Made by a program: the position numbers and the translations under genes
Part shown: piece after piece, positions 6,956 to 12,917 of the stretch
Position numbering within the stretch: position 1 is the first letter of the stretch
How the letters are laid out: every line of letters starts with the position of its first letter
Source of the DNA: Bacteriovoracaceae bacterium UBA2428
GTDB taxonomy: Bacteria; Bdellovibrionota; UBA2428
Assembly: GCA_002343545.1 (NCBI GenBank)
Contig: DDRA01000069.1
Span: 15,889 to 28,805 of the forward strand
DNA length: 12,917 bases
Direction of reading: 5' to 3'
Notes under the pieces: model-generated
The model's input: the letters and a program-made list of their open reading frames with translations, nothing else
The model's database searches: none
Told to the model about the DNA's origin: nothing

Positions 6956-6990
6956 TTGGCCGCCAGTCTAACAGCCCGGCGGCCGAATGC
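6952..6990 (-). promoter_or_regulatory. Long hairpin that contains the mraY start codon
   Basis: On the minus strand, GCATTCGGCCGCC (6990-6978) pairs with GGCGGCCAAATGC (6964-6952) at 12 of 13 positions around a 13-base loop. The mraY ATG (6955-6953) is in the right arm and there is no Shine-Dalgarno nearby. The sequence then continues TTTATT, a poor U-tract. It could act as a weak terminator or attenuator after the upstream lipoprotein gene, or it could hold back mraY translation by masking the start codon. Confidence 0.6.
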
Positions 6991-7013
6991 GAGGGGAGAG
7001 CTCTCTCGTGTCC

Positions 7014-7787
7014 CTAAGGGGTCGGCGCGGGAGTCGAAGTCGGACCAGGACTTGGGGCGAGAGTAACGGTGGGGCTCGGATCGGGTGCCTTCCAAGGCAA
7101 AGCCTCGACAAGAACGTTGTCGATGCCCCGTTGCGGTACGAGCAGCGCCCGGTCCGAACACTGGTGGGTCGTGACGTCCCGGTAGATTTTCGTGAGGGTA
7201 TTGCCGAGCACTCGGTAACTGACCTTGGCCTCGTAGAGAGAGAACTCGTCTTCAAGATCGGCGTAGGAACGATCATAAGCCGAGGCGGAACAACGGAAAC
7301 GCAGGGGGGTCTGCTCCGTGCAAAAGAGGTTCAGAGTTTTCTGATCGACCTTCAGCCGGTACTCGTTGGCGGCCTCGCCTTCATACCCGTAAGGGTTCCT
7401 CTCGACCGAGAGGACACGAAAGCTCCGAACCGAAACGTCGATCGAGAAAGGGCGCAGGACCGTCCCGTCTACGTTGCTGTCTCGGAGTTCGAACTCGTAG
7501 GTCCAGTCATCCACCCGCGAAACGCCAACGACCGGTTGAAGCTGGGGCGGCGTCACGGGCAAGGAACTGATCGTGCCCTCGATCGAAGGCTCGAGGTGAA
7601 TGCGTCGACAAGCTTGAAGCGTGTACTGGGAAGCGGGAAGCCAAAGGTCGCCGTCGGAGCTCATCGATTCCCCCGACCGGTAGTCGCCGTAATCCGATCG
7701 TTTGCCGAGTAGCTCGCAGGCCGAGACCGCGAGAAGCGCCAAGAGGAATACCAAGCCGAATCCCATCGGCCGAATGTATCGTTGCAT
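7014..7787 (-). CDS. Outer-membrane lipoprotein of unknown function with a Pro-rich tail
   Basis: A 257-residue lipoprotein of no family I recognise. Residues 1-24 are a lipoprotein signal: basic start MQRYIR, hydrophobic FGLVFLLALLA, lipobox VSAC with Cys24. Glu at +2 does not suggest inner-membrane retention under the E. coli rule. The mature part has four more cysteines (about 60, 156, 166, 210), enough for two disulfides, in what looks like a mixed alpha/beta periplasmic domain. Residues 235-257 are a Pro/Ser/Thr tail (PDPSPTVTLAPSPGPTSTP), probably disordered and perhaps wall-spanning. AGGAG lies eight bases before the ATG. The gene starts 28 bases after the barrel gene upstream, so the two form an operon behind the candidate sigma-54 promoter. 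The next gene downstream is mraY, 58 bases away. Confidence 0.8.
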   Translation of the reverse strand: MQRYIRPMGFGLVFLLALLAVSACELLGKRSDYGDYRSGESMSSDGDLWLPASQYTLQACRRIHLEPSIEGTISSLPVTPPQLQPVVGVSRVDDWTYEFELRDSNVDGTVLRPFSIDVSVRSFRVLSVERNPYGYEGEAANEYRLKVDQKTLNLFCTEQTPLRFRCSASAYDRSYADLEDEFSLYEAKVSYRVLGNTLTKIYRDVTTHQCSDRALLVPQRGIDNVLVEALPWKAPDPSPTVTLAPSPGPTSTPAPTP

Positions 7788-7815
7788 AGAAGCGTCTCCT
7801 TGAAATCTCGGAAGC

Positions 7816-8613
7816 CTAGAAACGCCAACCGGCGCCGAGGTCCGCGAGGAAATATCCGTAGTTTCCGCGTCCGCCCGCGGTCAGGAAAAAATCATCCGCG
7901 CCAAAGTTGAAGTTCGTGCGCACGCCAAGGTGGATCGTGCCGATATTGCTTGTCGCCGCCGAGATCGTCGAGGCGCCGCTCGTCACGCCTAGCTCCAAGA
8001 AGTCTTCGATGCCGAAGAGGCTCAGACGGAAAGGCAGAAGCTCGAGTTCGGCACCTCCGTAGAAACTGCCCCCGTAGGCTTGGCTGGAACGATTGGCCAT
8101 ACCGCCGAAGAAGGTGAGCCCGAAGTGCCGGCTCGGCAAAAAACTCAGACTGACTCCCCCACCAAAACCTTGCGCCCAATGGGTTCCGCTTCCGCCCCAA
8201 TCCAAATTTTCGGAACTTTCTCCCGTCCCGACAAGCGCCATTCGAAAACGCTTCTTTCGATTCTTCGCCTCGCTCGAAAGCGGGAGCGGAGCGACCGAGG
8301 TGGACGGCGAAGCCGCTCGTGACGAACTCTCGACGACTTGAGCAACCGGCGCTTCCGAAGGCAGTCCTTCCGGAATCGTTTCATCGATTTCACTCTCGAC
8401 CAGGTTGGGACCGGATTTTTTTACGTCGACCGACGGAGTTTCTTTCGAAAGCCCCGTCTCGGGCTTGGCCGCCACCTCTTTTGGGGTCGGCTCCGGATTG
8501 AAATAGAAATTGTAAACCGCCGCCGAAGCCGTTCCGCTCGCAAGCAGGCAGCTTCCGAGCCATCGGCCGAGCTTTGCCGAGCTTCGACGAGAAAGACTCT
8601 TACTTGATCTCAT
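7816..8613 (-). CDS. Exported protein with disordered linker and C-terminal outer-membrane beta-barrel
   Basis: A 265-residue envelope protein. Residues 1-32 are basic then hydrophobic (RRSSAKLGRWLGSCLLASGT), read as a signal peptide with cleavage near ASA-A; a membrane anchor is possible. Residues 38-118 are Pro/Ser/Glu-rich and probably disordered. Residues 122-265 alternate Gly and aromatic or hydrophobic residues in strand-like blocks (FGGGVSLSFLP, FGLTFFGGMA, GSFYGGAELELLPFRLSLF, HLGVRTNFNFG) and end in GAGWRF. A C-terminal Phe after such a strand is the usual outer-membrane barrel signal. AAGGAG lies six bases before the ATG. The gene begins roughly 17 bases after the predicted start of a sigma-54 promoter and is followed by the lipoprotein in the same operon. 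Its specific function is unknown. Confidence 0.78.
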   Translation of the reverse strand: MRSSKSLSRRSSAKLGRWLGSCLLASGTASAAVYNFYFNPEPTPKEVAAKPETGLSKETPSVDVKKSGPNLVESEIDETIPEGLPSEAPVAQVVESSSRAASPSTSVAPLPLSSEAKNRKKRFRMALVGTGESSENLDWGGSGTHWAQGFGGGVSLSFLPSRHFGLTFFGGMANRSSQAYGGSFYGGAELELLPFRLSLFGIEDFLELGVTSGASTISAATSNIGTIHLGVRTNFNFGADDFFLTAGGRGNYGYFLADLGAGWRF

Positions 8614-8638
8614 TTCGTTCTCCTTTCGGAAGGATGAA

Positions 8639-8656
8639 ATGCTCGAAGCGTGCCGA
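8639..8656 (-). promoter_or_regulatory. Candidate sigma-54 (-24/-12) promoter for the barrel/lipoprotein operon
   Basis: On the minus strand the sequence CGGCACGCTTCGAGCAT (8655-8639) matches the RpoN consensus TGGCACG-N4-TTGCA. GGCACG is complete, the invariant GG (8654-8653) and GC (8642-8641) are exactly ten bases apart, and the mismatches are T to C at the first position and TT to GA before GC. The predicted start is near 8629, leaving a leader of about 17 bases that contains the AAGGAG of the gene at 8613. The gene directly upstream on the same strand encodes a sigma-54 activator. Confidence 0.6.
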
Positions 8657-8705
8657 ATCGGACGCCTCCTAAGTGAGCGAAGCCACGGACCGATGACCCC
8701 ATGCG

Positions 8706-8723
8706 CCTGACGACCTTGTCAGG
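8706..8723. promoter_or_regulatory. Perfect inverted repeat, candidate activator-binding site
   Basis: CCTGAC and GTCAGG are perfect complements separated by six bases. The centre is about 85 bases upstream of the predicted sigma-54 transcript start, within the usual range for an enhancer site. It overlaps the last codons of the sigma-54 activator gene. It is not followed by a T-tract on the minus strand, so it is unlikely to be an intrinsic terminator for that gene. Confidence 0.45.
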
Positions 8724-10557
8724 TCGCACTGTCATCGTCGTCTCCCTCGGTGCCGGCGATCATGCGGTAAAGCGTCCGCTCCGAGATTCCCAACGTAGCG
8801 GCCGTATCCGCCCGATTGCCGCCGCTCGACTCGAGGGCCTTGCGAACGTAGGTATCCGTGAATCGTTTCTGTGCCTCGCGAAGCTTGAGATCCGTCGGCC
8901 CGACGTCGGGCTCGAGGCGGCCCCCTTCGATCGAAAGGCCCAAGTCTTTGGCCCCGATCGCATCGGTTTCACCCAGCCAAACGGCCCGCTGCAGGACTTG
9001 ATTGAGCTCTCGCACGTTCCCTGGCCAGGGATACTGCTTGAGCGCGACGACCGCGTCACCGTTCAGTTTCGTCTCGAACCCATTCGCACGCAGAAGATGG
9101 CGCGAGAGGCCCTCGATGTCGTCGCGGCGCTCGCGCAACGACGGCACCGGAATCTCGGCCCCCCGCAAACGGAAGTAAAGGTCCTGACGGAAGCTTCCCT
9201 TCGCCACGGCGTCGCCCAAATCTCGATGCGTCGCCGCGAGGACGCGGACATCGATCTTGACGGGAGCCCGGGCACCGACGGGCTCGACTTCCCCTTCCTG
9301 CAGGACCCGCAAGAGCTTGGCTTGCAACTCGAGCGGAAGCTCCCCGATTTCGTCCAGAAAGAGCGTGCCGCCACTCGCCATACGAAAACGGCCCGGTTCC
9401 GAACGGAGCGCACCCGTGAACGCGCCCTTTTCGTGACCGAACAGCATGGACTCGATGAGGCTTTCGGGAATGGCCGCGCAATTGAGCGCCACGAAAGGCC
9501 CCTTGGCCCGCGAGCTGCGGGCGTGGATTTCGCGCGCGACGACTTCCTTTCCCGTACCGGTTTCGCCGGTGACGAGAAGGGGAAGGGGCGAAGGCGCGAG
9601 TTTTTCGACGAGACGTAGAAGCCGGCGAACGGGCTCCGACTCACCCCAGTAAGGCCCTTTTTCGACGACCTCGTTCGAGCGAAGTCGACGGGCCTCTTGT
9701 CGCGCCCGCACGAGTTCGGCCTGCGTCGCAACGAGAAGTGCGGCCTGGCCGGTGACAAGCGCCAAGTCCTCGAGCGAGGTGGCCTCGATCTCGCGACCGG
9801 GGGAATGCGTAAAAAGAAAGAGCGCACCGAAAGGACGTCCGTCCACGACCAAGGGAAGACACGCGAGCGAGTAGATCCTCGACCCCATGAGTGAAGGCAA
9901 TCGAGACCACGGATGATCGATAAGGTTCGATACGACGACCGGACGACGCGTACGGAGCGCTTCCCGAAGCGCCGTATGGCTGATGAGATCCGCGGAGCGC
10001 ACCCGTGGCGCGGCGTTCTCATCGTGAGCCTCGCTCAAAGTCCGCCAGGCGCCTTCGGAGTCTTCCGCCACGAGCGTCGACCGCTCGGCTTTGGTGATGG
10101 ACAACGAAGCCCTCAGCAAAATCGCGAGCCCATGATCGACGGCCCCGCGCTCATGGGCGACGGCCGAGAAGCGAGCCAAAGCCTCGAGGGCGGGGTTACG
10201 GGCCGTGGGTTCGACGCGTTGACTCCCCAAGAAGACCGCGTGTCCATCTTTCCACTCGATCAGATCACCGGGTACGAGCGAGGCCTCGCCCGAAAGCCCG
10301 CGCTTGTTCAAAGTCAGCTTCGCCTCGCCCTCCAGAACACGCCAGGACTCCCCTTGCCGAAGGAGCGTGAAGAGGAGAGCTTTCTGCCGAGTCACGACCG
10401 CATGGTCGAAACTCGTGTCCGCGCCGAAGCTTTCGATGGCCTTGGAGAGGCTAAGGAACTTGGCTCCTTCGAGATCACGAATCAAAAGCGAATCGACCAC
10501 CGCGGCGGCCGTGTCCCGGCGCTCGTGCTTAGCGGGCTCGAATGACGACAGGTTCAT
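8719..10557 (-). CDS. Sigma-54-dependent enhancer-binding protein: FHA-like, GAF, AAA+ and Fis-type HTH domains
   Basis: A 612-residue activator that would remodel RNA polymerase-sigma-54 at -24/-12 promoters. Residues about 20-112 look FHA-like, ending in LNKRGLSG and LVPGDLIEW, but without a clear GR, SxxH or N signature. Residues 125-285 form a GAF-type sensor (LACLPLVVDGRPFGALFLF). The AAA+ domain has Walker A GETGTGKE (331-338), the sigma-54 contact loop GAFTGA (378-383), Walker B GGTLFLDE (396-403), FRQDLYFRL (456-464) and WPGNVREL (511-518). Residues 577-600 are a Fis-type HTH, followed by an acidic tail. There is no receiver domain, so control is not by classical two-component phosphotransfer. 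Its ATG lies inside the end of the kinase gene (29-base overlap) with GAGG nine bases upstream, so kinase control is likely. Confidence 0.93.
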   Translation of the reverse strand: MNLSSFEPAKHERRDTAAAVVDSLLIRDLEGAKFLSLSKAIESFGADTSFDHAVVTRQKALLFTLLRQGESWRVLEGEAKLTLNKRGLSGEASLVPGDLIEWKDGHAVFLGSQRVEPTARNPALEALARFSAVAHERGAVDHGLAILLRASLSITKAERSTLVAEDSEGAWRTLSEAHDENAAPRVRSADLISHTALREALRTRRPVVVSNLIDHPWSRLPSLMGSRIYSLACLPLVVDGRPFGALFLFTHSPGREIEATSLEDLALVTGQAALLVATQAELVRARQEARRLRSNEVVEKGPYWGESEPVRRLLRLVEKLAPSPLPLLVTGETGTGKEVVAREIHARSSRAKGPFVALNCAAIPESLIESMLFGHEKGAFTGALRSEPGRFRMASGGTLFLDEIGELPLELQAKLLRVLQEGEVEPVGARAPVKIDVRVLAATHRDLGDAVAKGSFRQDLYFRLRGAEIPVPSLRERRDDIEGLSRHLLRANGFETKLNGDAVVALKQYPWPGNVRELNQVLQRAVWLGETDAIGAKDLGLSIEGGRLEPDVGPTDLKLREAQKRFTDTYVRKALESSGGNRADTAATLGISERTLYRMIAGTEGDDDDSAT

Positions 10558-11998
10558 TCAGGGTTACCTCAACGTGGGATTCGATGGGACTCGAGCCGGG
10601 CCGATCGAGCCGCATGGGATAGCGCCCCGGACGCGCGCGAATCAAGCGCTGGCCGGCCGGAAGCGGCACGCGATTCCACGTGATCTTGACGTCGTCGGAG
10701 ACTTCGAAGCGAACCGTTCCCATGGGGACGGCTCGCCGAGGCGCGGGAGACGGCGAGACTTCGGGACGAGGCACGACCGCCGCGAGCGAGGGGCGTGGAT
10801 CCGCTGGGCGAGAAATCTCCGACGAGGGCGCCACCGCCAGGGGCTCGTCGGGCCTCTCCGCGATGAAGCCGAAGTAGCTCGCTCCCACGATCAACAAGAG
10901 TAATCCCACCGTCGCGCCGACGACCTTCCCTCGCCAACCCAAGATCCGACGACGACGCTGACGGTGGACTTCGGCGAGCAAACGTGGAAGCTCGGGATGG
11001 GAAGAAGCTACCGTCGATAAATGCGAAAGCGAACCCATCGCGCCTTCGAGGTCACGGCGCGCGAGCTGCTCGCGAGCTTTCGAGACGAGCGATTCCGAGA
11101 GACGATTCAGGGTCGCGTAAACGAAATCCACGGGAGCGCGGAACCAATCCGCTAGCGAGAAGACCTCGGCGGAGAGCCCCACGGAAAAAAGGTAGTCCTC
11201 GAAGACTCGCCGCATCTCGGCCGCGGACGCAAATCGCCGGGTCGGGTCGACCGCGAGACCCCGACCCAGCAGCTTGGCGAGCGCTTTGGAAATCTTGGGA
11301 TTCCGCGACTCGGGCGCTTCGAACTCGCCTTTCGCCACGGCGGCCAATGTCGCGAGCGGCATGGAGCGCGCAAACGGACGCGTGCCCGTCACGAGGAAAT
11401 AGAGAATCGCGGCGACCGAAAAAAGGTCCGAACGCGCATCAGCCTCGCTCCCCTGCGCCTGCTCGGGCGCCATGTAATCCGGCGAACCGACGAGAGTACC
11501 CGTGAGCGTGAGACTCGAAGCGTCCTGCATCCGCGCGAGACCGAAATCGCTCACGACGACGCGACCGCCCCGTTCGTCGATGAGCACGTTCGAGGGCTTG
11601 AGATCCCGATGGACCACCCCACGGAAATGGGAGAACTCCAGGGCCTCGAGAATCTCCAACACGAAGAGCACCGCCAGTTCCGGAAGAACGTAAGGCAAGC
11701 GCGCTTGAAAGGCCTCGAGGTCACGGCCTTCGACGAGCTCCAAAACGACCGAAGGACGCTCATCCGACAGCCTCGCCTCGCGAAGCTTCAGGATCTTCGG
11801 ATGGTCGAGGTGCCGAATGGCCTCGACTTCGGCCAGGGCCCGTCGACGGACGTCTTCGCGGTTCCAGAGGCCCGCATGAAAGACTTTCAACGCGACCGTC
11901 TCGGAGCTAGGCACGTGGATCGCGCGGTAAACCGACGCCGTGGCCCCCGCCCCGATGAGCGAGAGAAGTCGGTAGTGGCCGATGCGCTCCTCACCCAT
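10529..11998 (-). CDS. Transmembrane Ser/Thr protein kinase (PknB/Hanks type) with PEGA-like extracytoplasmic domain
   Basis: A 489-residue eukaryotic-like kinase. The catalytic domain (8-270) has the glycine loop GAGATASVY (16-24), the ATP lysine K38 in VALKVF, the catalytic loop HRDLKPSN (130-137), DFG (151-153) and the segment GTLVGSPDYMAPEQ, so it should be active. Residues 290-350 are a helical juxtamembrane region. VVGATVGLLLLIVGASYFGF (359-378) spans the membrane. The outer part is a Pro-rich linker (380-424) and a small beta-rich domain (GTVRFEV to the end) resembling PEGA domains. The topology places the kinase in the cytoplasm and the sensor outside. The ATG at 11998 has no Shine-Dalgarno. 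Its last 29 bases overlap the sigma-54 activator, the obvious substrate candidate. Similar pairs are known in Myxococcus. Confidence 0.93.
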   Translation of the reverse strand: MGEERIGHYRLLSLIGAGATASVYRAIHVPSSETVALKVFHAGLWNREDVRRRALAEVEAIRHLDHPKILKLREARLSDERPSVVLELVEGRDLEAFQARLPYVLPELAVLFVLEILEALEFSHFRGVVHRDLKPSNVLIDERGGRVVVSDFGLARMQDASSLTLTGTLVGSPDYMAPEQAQGSEADARSDLFSVAAILYFLVTGTRPFARSMPLATLAAVAKGEFEAPESRNPKISKALAKLLGRGLAVDPTRRFASAAEMRRVFEDYLFSVGLSAEVFSLADWFRAPVDFVYATLNRLSESLVSKAREQLARRDLEGAMGSLSHLSTVASSHPELPRLLAEVHRQRRRRILGWRGKVVGATVGLLLLIVGASYFGFIAERPDEPLAVAPSSEISRPADPRPSLAAVVPRPEVSPSPAPRRAVPMGTVRFEVSDDVKITWNRVPLPAGQRLIRARPGRYPMRLDRPGSSPIESHVEVTLNEPVVIRAR

Positions 11999-12004
11999 GC
12001 ATTC

Positions 12005-12040
12005 AAGTTACGGGGGGCTTCCCGAAGCGTCAACTTCGGG
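12005..12040 (-). promoter_or_regulatory. Candidate kinase promoter with the -35 inside a perfect dyad
   Basis: Minus strand: TTGACG (12033-12028), a 17-base spacer, then TAACTT (12010-12005), and the kinase ATG six bases further on. Start of transcription would fall at the ATG, fitting the lack of a Shine-Dalgarno. The TTGACG is exactly the centre of a perfect dyad, CCCGAAG and CTTCGGG (12040-12021), which could be an operator or, in a read-through transcript, a hairpin before the kinase start. No T-tract follows, so it is not an intrinsic terminator. Confidence 0.4.
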
Positions 12041-12479
12041 GGGCGCGAGTGCGTAGCCAGAAAGGTCGACCTCGGTACACAACCCAAACGAGACCCAAGA
12101 ACGAGAACCAGGCGCCGAGCGCGAGCTGGGTCGCGACGAGCAGCAACAAGACTTCTTCCAGGGAGCACTGGGCCGGACGAAGGCGACGCGACGCGACGCC
12201 CACGACGCCAAGGAGGAGCGCGGGGGCGAGGCGCCATTCGGGACCCTGAAGGTCGAGGCCCGCGCGAAGCAGGCCTTCCCAGAGCGCGAAGAACCACGTC
12301 ACCGCGACGGCGAAGGCAAAAGCCGTCGCCCGCGGATCGGGCGACGTCTTCTTGGAAAGCAATTTCAGGAAAGACCGCCATCCTTTGGGCTCGACGCCCA
12401 GACGGGCTCGGCCGAGCCACTCGACTTGGAGGGTGACGATCGCGAAGAGCACGACCGTGGGAATCGTCCAAACTCCCAC
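12030..12479 (-). CDS. Small multi-pass membrane protein of unknown function
   Basis: A 149-residue hydrophobic protein with about four membrane segments: residues 5-22 (TIPTVVLFAIVTLQVEWL), 49-70 (ATAFAFAVAVTWFFALWEGLL), 82-98 (RLAPALLLGVVGV), and 108-133 (VLLLLVATQLALGAWFSFLGLVWVVY), then a basic tail. The start is a GTG 15 bases after the metK stop; the Shine-Dalgarno is weak (AGGGG about 12 bases away), so a later GTG at codon 10 is possible. I recognise no family. Tight placement between metK and the kinase, 31 bases before the kinase ATG, suggests it is expressed with the kinase and might work with it in the membrane, but nothing in the sequence proves this. Confidence 0.7.
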   Translation of the reverse strand: MGVWTIPTVVLFAIVTLQVEWLGRARLGVEPKGWRSFLKLLSKKTSPDPRATAFAFAVAVTWFFALWEGLLRAGLDLQGPEWRLAPALLLGVVGVASRRLRPAQCSLEEVLLLLVATQLALGAWFSFLGLVWVVYRGRPFWLRTRAPRS

Positions 12480-12494
12480 GGCGCTCTTGAACCC

Positions 12495-12917
12495 CTACTT
12501 CGTACCGAAGGCGGATTTCAGGTCGGCGACCTTGTCGAGCTTCTCCCAGGGGAAGCCTTGGTCTTCGCGACCGAAGTGGCCGTAAGCGGTGGTCGCCGCG
12601 TAGATCGGGCGGCGCAGATCGAGGTGACGGATGATGCCGGCCGGGGTGAGCGGGAAGATCTCGCGCACGGCTTTCTCGAGCTTCTCCGGATCGACCTTGT
12701 TCGTGCCGAAGCTCTCGCAGTAGACGCTCACGGGTTCGGCCACGCCGATGGCGTAGGCGACCTGCAACTGGAAGCGATCGGCGAGACCGGCCGCGACGAC
12801 GTTCTTGGCCACGTAGCGCGCCATGTAGGCCGCCGAACGGTCGACCTTCGTGGGGTCCTTGCCGCTGAAGGCGCCGCCGCCGTGGGGAGCCAGACCGCCG
12901 TAGGTGTCGACGATGAT
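12495..12917 (-). CDS. metK: MetK, S-adenosylmethionine synthetase (C-terminal part, cut by the window edge)
   Basis: MetK makes S-adenosylmethionine from methionine and ATP in the cytoplasm. The last 140 residues are present; the N-terminal two thirds lie beyond base 12917. The reading frame runs to the window edge, beginning [20 protein letters not shown], which includes the conserved GGGAFSGKD loop. It continues through [20 protein letters not shown] and the AYGHFGRE and FPWEK motifs near the C-terminus. Identity to E. coli MetK is high by eye. The gene ends in TAG at 12495-12497, 15 bases before the next start, with no terminator between, so downstream genes may be read from the metK promoter as well as any promoter of their own. 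Confidence 0.96.
   Translation of the reverse strand: MIVDTYGGLAPHGGGAFSGKDPTKVDRSAAYMARYVAKNVVAAGLADRFQLQVAYAIGVAEPVSVYCESFGTNKVDPEKLEKAVREIFPLTPAGIIRHLDLRRPIYAATTAYGHFGREDQGFPWEKLDKVADLKSAFGTK

Noticed and set aside
8706..8723. Inverted repeat read as a terminator for the activator gene
   Set aside because: There is no T-tract after the stem on the minus strand and the stem is only six pairs. Its position suits an activator site better.
8701..9618. Plus-strand open frame of 305 codons opposite the sigma-54 activator
   Set aside because: It is antisense to the conserved AAA+ and HTH regions. The product is Arg-rich with no domain, so it is a shadow of the real gene.
12021..12040. Hairpin read as a terminator between the membrane protein and the kinase
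   Set aside because: It is followed by a C-rich run rather than T residues, and it overlaps the end of the membrane protein gene.

Overview
The window is GC-rich, densely coded DNA. It looks like a chromosomal region of a Gram-negative bacterium, most likely a member of Bdellovibrionota (Bdellovibrio-like or Oligoflexia-like). This rests on four things: a TIGR02147-type regulator (a family typical of Bdellovibrio and Fibrobacter), many secreted, lipoprotein and beta-barrel genes, a Ser/Thr kinase paired with a sigma-54 activator, and a rearranged cell-wall (dcw) cluster. The taxonomic call is inference. No tRNA, rRNA, CRISPR array, insertion sequence or phage gene was seen.

Layout, left to right. 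(1) 1-640, minus: N-terminal part of ftsW, cut by the window edge. (2) 641-798: divergent intergenic region with a dyad. (3) 799-3209, plus: an unknown lipoprotein, a TIGR02147 transcription regulator, and an SH3-plus-barrel envelope protein whose GTG start overlaps the regulator's stop. (4) 3213-4286, minus, convergent with the previous group: an unknown secreted coiled-coil protein. (5) 4327-4365: a strong intrinsic terminator for the minus strand, just after murD. (6) 4392-6955, minus: mraY then murD. (7) 7014-8613, minus: a small outer-membrane barrel protein then a lipoprotein, in one operon. (8) 8719-12479, minus: a small membrane protein, a transmembrane Ser/Thr kinase and a sigma-54 enhancer-binding protein, lying directly downstream of metK (12495 to beyond the right edge).

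How the genes may work together. The kinase and sigma-54 activator overlap by 29 bases, so they are very probably made together. About 65 bases after the activator stops, on the same strand, there is a good -24/-12 sigma-54 promoter match, placed at the right distance in front of the barrel/lipoprotein operon. A perfect 6+6 inverted repeat sits near position -86, where an activator would bind. The simplest model is a self-contained circuit: kinase senses an envelope signal, the activator responds, sigma-54 promoter fires, envelope proteins are made. The same strand continues with short gaps into mraY and murD before the terminator, so the circuit could also affect peptidoglycan precursor synthesis. 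A hairpin that covers the mraY start codon may limit this.

Two further points stand out. The usual mraY-murD-ftsW order is broken by a terminator and four accessory envelope genes. MurD also lacks several normally conserved active-site residues, including the carbamylated lysine, although its fold and P-loop are intact.
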